Source: Phymatolithon calcareum (Eukaryota; Rhodophyta; Florideophyceae; Hapalidiales). From it: DNA of 64,000 nt. The DNA is taken from assembly GCA_977006965.1 (NCBI GenBank), contig OZ345385.1:1240001-1304000 (forward strand). Direction: 5' to 3'. The notes beneath the pieces are model-generated. The model was not told where the DNA came from. It saw nothing but the letters and a program-made list of their open reading frames with translations, and did not search any database. Both the position numbers and the translations under genes were made by a program. Numbering within the stretch: the stretch's first letter is position 1; every line of letters begins with the position of its first letter. Positions 61,489 through 64,000 of this stretch are shown piece after piece.

Positions 61489-62926
61489 TGGGATCTCTCA
61501 TACCATTGCACCTTCCCGCCAAAAAAATTGGTCGCCGTCAAGCGTCATTACCATCCTACGTGGAGGTGATGTTGAGACCAACCCCGGGCCGCTGCGCATA
61601 CTTCAGCTCAATTGCCGCTCGTTGCGGAGACCTGGACGAACGGCGCAGCTGTCGAAGCTGGCAAAGGACTCCAAGGCAGACATCTTGCTTCTTTCAGAAA
61701 CATGGCTCCGTGAGGACGACACGACTCCACGAATCGCCGGATTCGGTCTGGTTAATCGAGCAGACAGGACGAACTTAACTGAACGTGGTGGCGGAGTAAT
61801 CACCTATGCACGATTTGGGCTACCTGTAACAAACCGAGGGACGAAACTCGGATACAAGGCAGAAGTGGCGGAACTCGACGTGAGATTGGGAGACTCTGGA
61901 AGATCTGTCCAGATATCCCACTTTTACGTCTCACCAGATGCCGCTACGCGCTTCGATTGGAGAATTATGCGGCAGGACTCCTTTCTCTTTGGAGACTGCA
62001 AAATCCATGGAACGTGGGATCCAGCGCATTACGACCCAACGTCATAGAGACTCCTGGAGGAATATCTGGAGATGACCGGACGAATTGTGCTTAATGATGG
62101 GAAACCAACATTTCTCGCACCCTCACGGCCCTCGGCCGTCGATATCGCCGCGTGCCCAGCCGAAAGTGTCTTGGAATGCCAGTGGAACGTTGTGCCAGCC
62201 ACATTCAGTGACCACCTACCATGCTTGACGACGGTCAAGCCAATGAATCAATCGCGAAAACGTTTCGGTCGTGCTCGATGGTCTATAAAAAAGGCAGACT
62301 GGGAGAAATTTGCCGCTAAGGTCGACGAAGTCTTACAAGTTCTCTCCGATGATGCGGGTACAATTGACGCAGAGAACCAACGCTTTGTTGAAGCAAAACT
62401 CGCCGGGGCACATCAAGCGATTCCAAGAGGAAATCTACGGGGTAAAATATCGTGGAATGATGCCGCAGCCATAGCCGTTAAAGAACGACAAGAAGCAGCA
62501 CAGGCCTATGCCACTAACCTGATACCAGAATCGTTTTGTGTGCTGGCTGAGGTACGGAAGAACACCGAGCTTATTATTACGGCCTCGAAGCGGGAGTGCT
62601 GGAAGGATCACGTATCTACAATCGATGCAGACAAAAAGGGATGGCGGTTACTTGCAACCATAGAAGGTAAGCGCCGGACCAGAGCCACTATTGTCACTGA
62701 CTTTCGCAAATCTGACCGGTCCCTCTCGGCAGAGATTGTGAAGCGATACATTGCTAAAAATCGAAATCGTCGTAAGAGAGAGGATCTACCTTTCATTATA
62801 AAGTATATCGGCGCTGTCCGTATCGCCCACTCCAAGTTTTCTTGCAGAAATGAGTTTACGATGCGCGAGCTTGAGGCAACTATTCGAGCCATGCCGACCC
62901 GTGCAGAACAGGTTCGGATGGTATAG
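61403..62926 (+). pseudogene. LINE-B 5' part: 2A motif and APE-type endonuclease
   Basis: The frame opens at ATG 61403 (or 61436). A 2A-like motif DVETNPGP lies at residues 56-63, directly before the endonuclease: LRILQLNCRSL (Asn), DILLLSETWL (Glu), ERGGGVITYARFGLP, and later TFSDHLPCLTTVK (Asp-His). In LINEs this enzyme nicks the target DNA to prime reverse transcription. Where GDFN is usual the copy reads FGDCKIHGTWD, so one catalytic region is altered. A TAG at 62045 breaks the frame, which then continues unchanged to 62926 through a linker with ISWNDAAAIAVKERQEAAQ. A frameshift near 62909 leads into the reverse transcriptase. There is no room for a separate ORF1 between 60858 and 61403. 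Confidence 0.9.
61568..61591 (+). other. 2A ribosome-skipping motif in LINE-B
   Basis: The codons for DVETNPGP match the D-V/I-E-x-N-P-G-P consensus at which ribosomes skip one peptide bond, releasing the upstream peptide at Gly-Pro. Upstream residues NWSPSSVITILRGG provide a hydrophobic run as usual. If it works, a peptide of about 50-62 residues is released from the endonuclease-reverse transcriptase protein. Confidence 0.85.
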
Positions 62927-64000
62927 AAGTTGCTTTTATCTGCAACTTATCGTCCGGCGCAATCCAGCGTCTCTTAGATCTCGTGAATCCGAGCTGGCGC
63001 GAAGGAACCGTTCCTGCCGCTTGGAGAGCGACCCTTATGATCGGAATTCCAAAGCCCAACGACCCTACGACTCTTCGACCGATATTTCTGTCTTCCATCA
63101 TCAATCGAGTAGCGGAGAGACTGGTTGGACTAAGATTCTCCTCGTGGGCAGAGTCGAAACTAACGTCCTGTCAAGCTGGATTTCGCCGGAATCGCGGTAC
63201 TCAGGAACATATAGCGGCCATGGCACAACGAACCTCTGATGCCTTCTCCCAGCACCAGAAATGCGCAGCGCTGTTTGTCGACTTTAGTGCGGCTTACGAT
63301 CGCGTGGTCATCCCGGCGCTGCTCGCAAAACTGTCCGACCTTGAATGCTATCCGAATTTGTTGTGCTGGATGCACTAGTATCTAACTGACCGGAGAGCTC
63401 GGGGGTTTAGAAACGGATCTGTATCCAGATCTAGAGTCCTCGGATGCGGTCTGCCGCAGGGAAGTGCGCTATCTCCAATTCTCTGGAACCTGTACATCGC
63501 TGATCTGGATTTTAGTCTAGAAGGTCTTGTACAATTCAGTTTTGCCGATGACACTAGCTTTCACGCAGTGGGAAAAAGTAGGAATGAAGTTACTGAAAAA
63601 CTCAACAAAGCATCCAGAATGTTGTCGGAATATTGCAAAGGCTTGCGCATAGAAGTCAATGCGCGGAAGTGCAAAGTTCTTCGTTTCGCTCGCGGTGGAA
63701 AACCTCCGTTGGGGCGTATCGACTCAATGGTAACGATCTCTGGCGCAGCGATCGAAACAGTGGCAGACTACAAGTTTCTTGGTGTTAATTTTGATCAGCG
63801 TCTAAGCTTCAAGAAGCATTGCTCGGAAATCAGTCAAAAGCTTAAGGCAAAGACTCGGTTCCTACGAGCACTAAATGGCACGACTTGGAGTGCCGAGTCA
63901 AATGCCATGGAGTCATTCCGAAAAAGCTACTGTGAGCCAGTAGCGATATACGGAACCGCAGCCTACGTGGTGCATGGAGCTAATACGCACATCAAGAAAG
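62912..64000 (+). pseudogene. LINE-B reverse transcriptase, continues past the window
   Basis: After the frameshift near 62909 the frame gives SDGIEVAFICNL, REGTVPAAWRATLMIGIPKP, CQAGFRRNRGTQEHIAAMAQ, ALFVDFSAAYDRV (motif A), a TAG at 63376, then in the same frame CGLPQGSALSPILWNLYIAD (motif B), FSFADDTSFHAVG (motif C, FADD intact), RKCKVLRFARGGKPPLG and YKFLGVNFDQRLSFKKHCSE, to the last base. All reverse-transcriptase blocks and both catalytic Asp are present. Only the two stops (62045, 63376) and one shift spoil this copy, so it is young. RNase H and the tail should lie just outside. Confidence 0.9.

Noticed and set aside
61568-61591. 2A motif as evidence of an integrated virus
   Set aside because: It is followed by an APE-type endonuclease and a LINE reverse transcriptase with known paralogues in the window. 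No viral capsid or polymerase gene is present.
1-64000. Bacterial or plasmid origin of the window
   Set aside because: LINEs, Copia, hAT and Harbinger elements, a TRIM and no operon structure or ribosome binding sites all point to a eukaryotic nuclear genome.

Overview
The window looks like a eukaryotic nuclear transposon graveyard. It has no operons, no bacterial start signals and no intact host gene that I can recognise. Nearly everything identifiable is a retrotransposon, a DNA transposon or a decayed host gene. The host cannot be named from sequence alone. Intron-free Copia elements, a decayed NB-ARC/WD40 gene and Harbinger- and hAT-like remnants together would fit a red alga or another transposon-rich protist, but this is a low-confidence inference.

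Layout. 0-10 kb: minisatellites, fragments of a non-LTR element family I call LINE-A, a pseudogene of an NB-ARC plus WD40 protein (3.0-6.15 kb), and short SINE-like repeats. 11-19.3 kb: a three-level nest in which an almost intact Copia element (12,710-18,935; 670-bp LTRs differing at one base, one 1599-codon gag-pol frame) sits inside a LINE with RNase H (LINE-B), which sits inside a LINE-A copy. 20.1-22.9 kb: a broken hAT-like transposase with a LINE-A tail inserted in it. 22.9-28 kb: one LINE reverse-transcriptase copy cut by a second LINE (itself cut by a solo LTR), a small inverted-repeat element and a small LTR element. 28-34 kb: more LINE-A copies, two SINE copies and a solo LTR. 34.1-37.7 kb: a decayed two-gene Harbinger-like transposon. 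38.2-39.3 kb: a pseudogene of long-chain acyl-CoA synthetase. 40.2-45.2 kb: a Copia element with only 82-bp LTRs and a half-tRNA(iMet) primer site, carrying a 331-bp TRIM inside its integrase. 45.9-52 kb: LINE-B copies and an ABC-transporter pseudogene. 53.1-59.5 kb: a degenerate Copia element with 407-bp LTRs. 59.7-60.9 kb: a small DNA transposon with about 30-bp inverted repeats. 61.4 kb to the window end: the 5' part of a LINE-B copy in which a 2A ribosome-skipping motif lies directly before the endonuclease.

How the parts fit. LINE-B can be pieced together from four copies: 2A, endonuclease, reverse transcriptase, RNase H, zinc knuckle and an (AAAG)n tail. LINE-A has reverse transcriptase, a thumb and a distinctive C-terminal domain repeated in more than ten fragments. 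The SINE-like family, the TRIM, the gag-only LTR element and the small inverted-repeat elements are non-autonomous and probably depend on such partners. Target-site duplications that I could read directly give the order of insertion at several nests.
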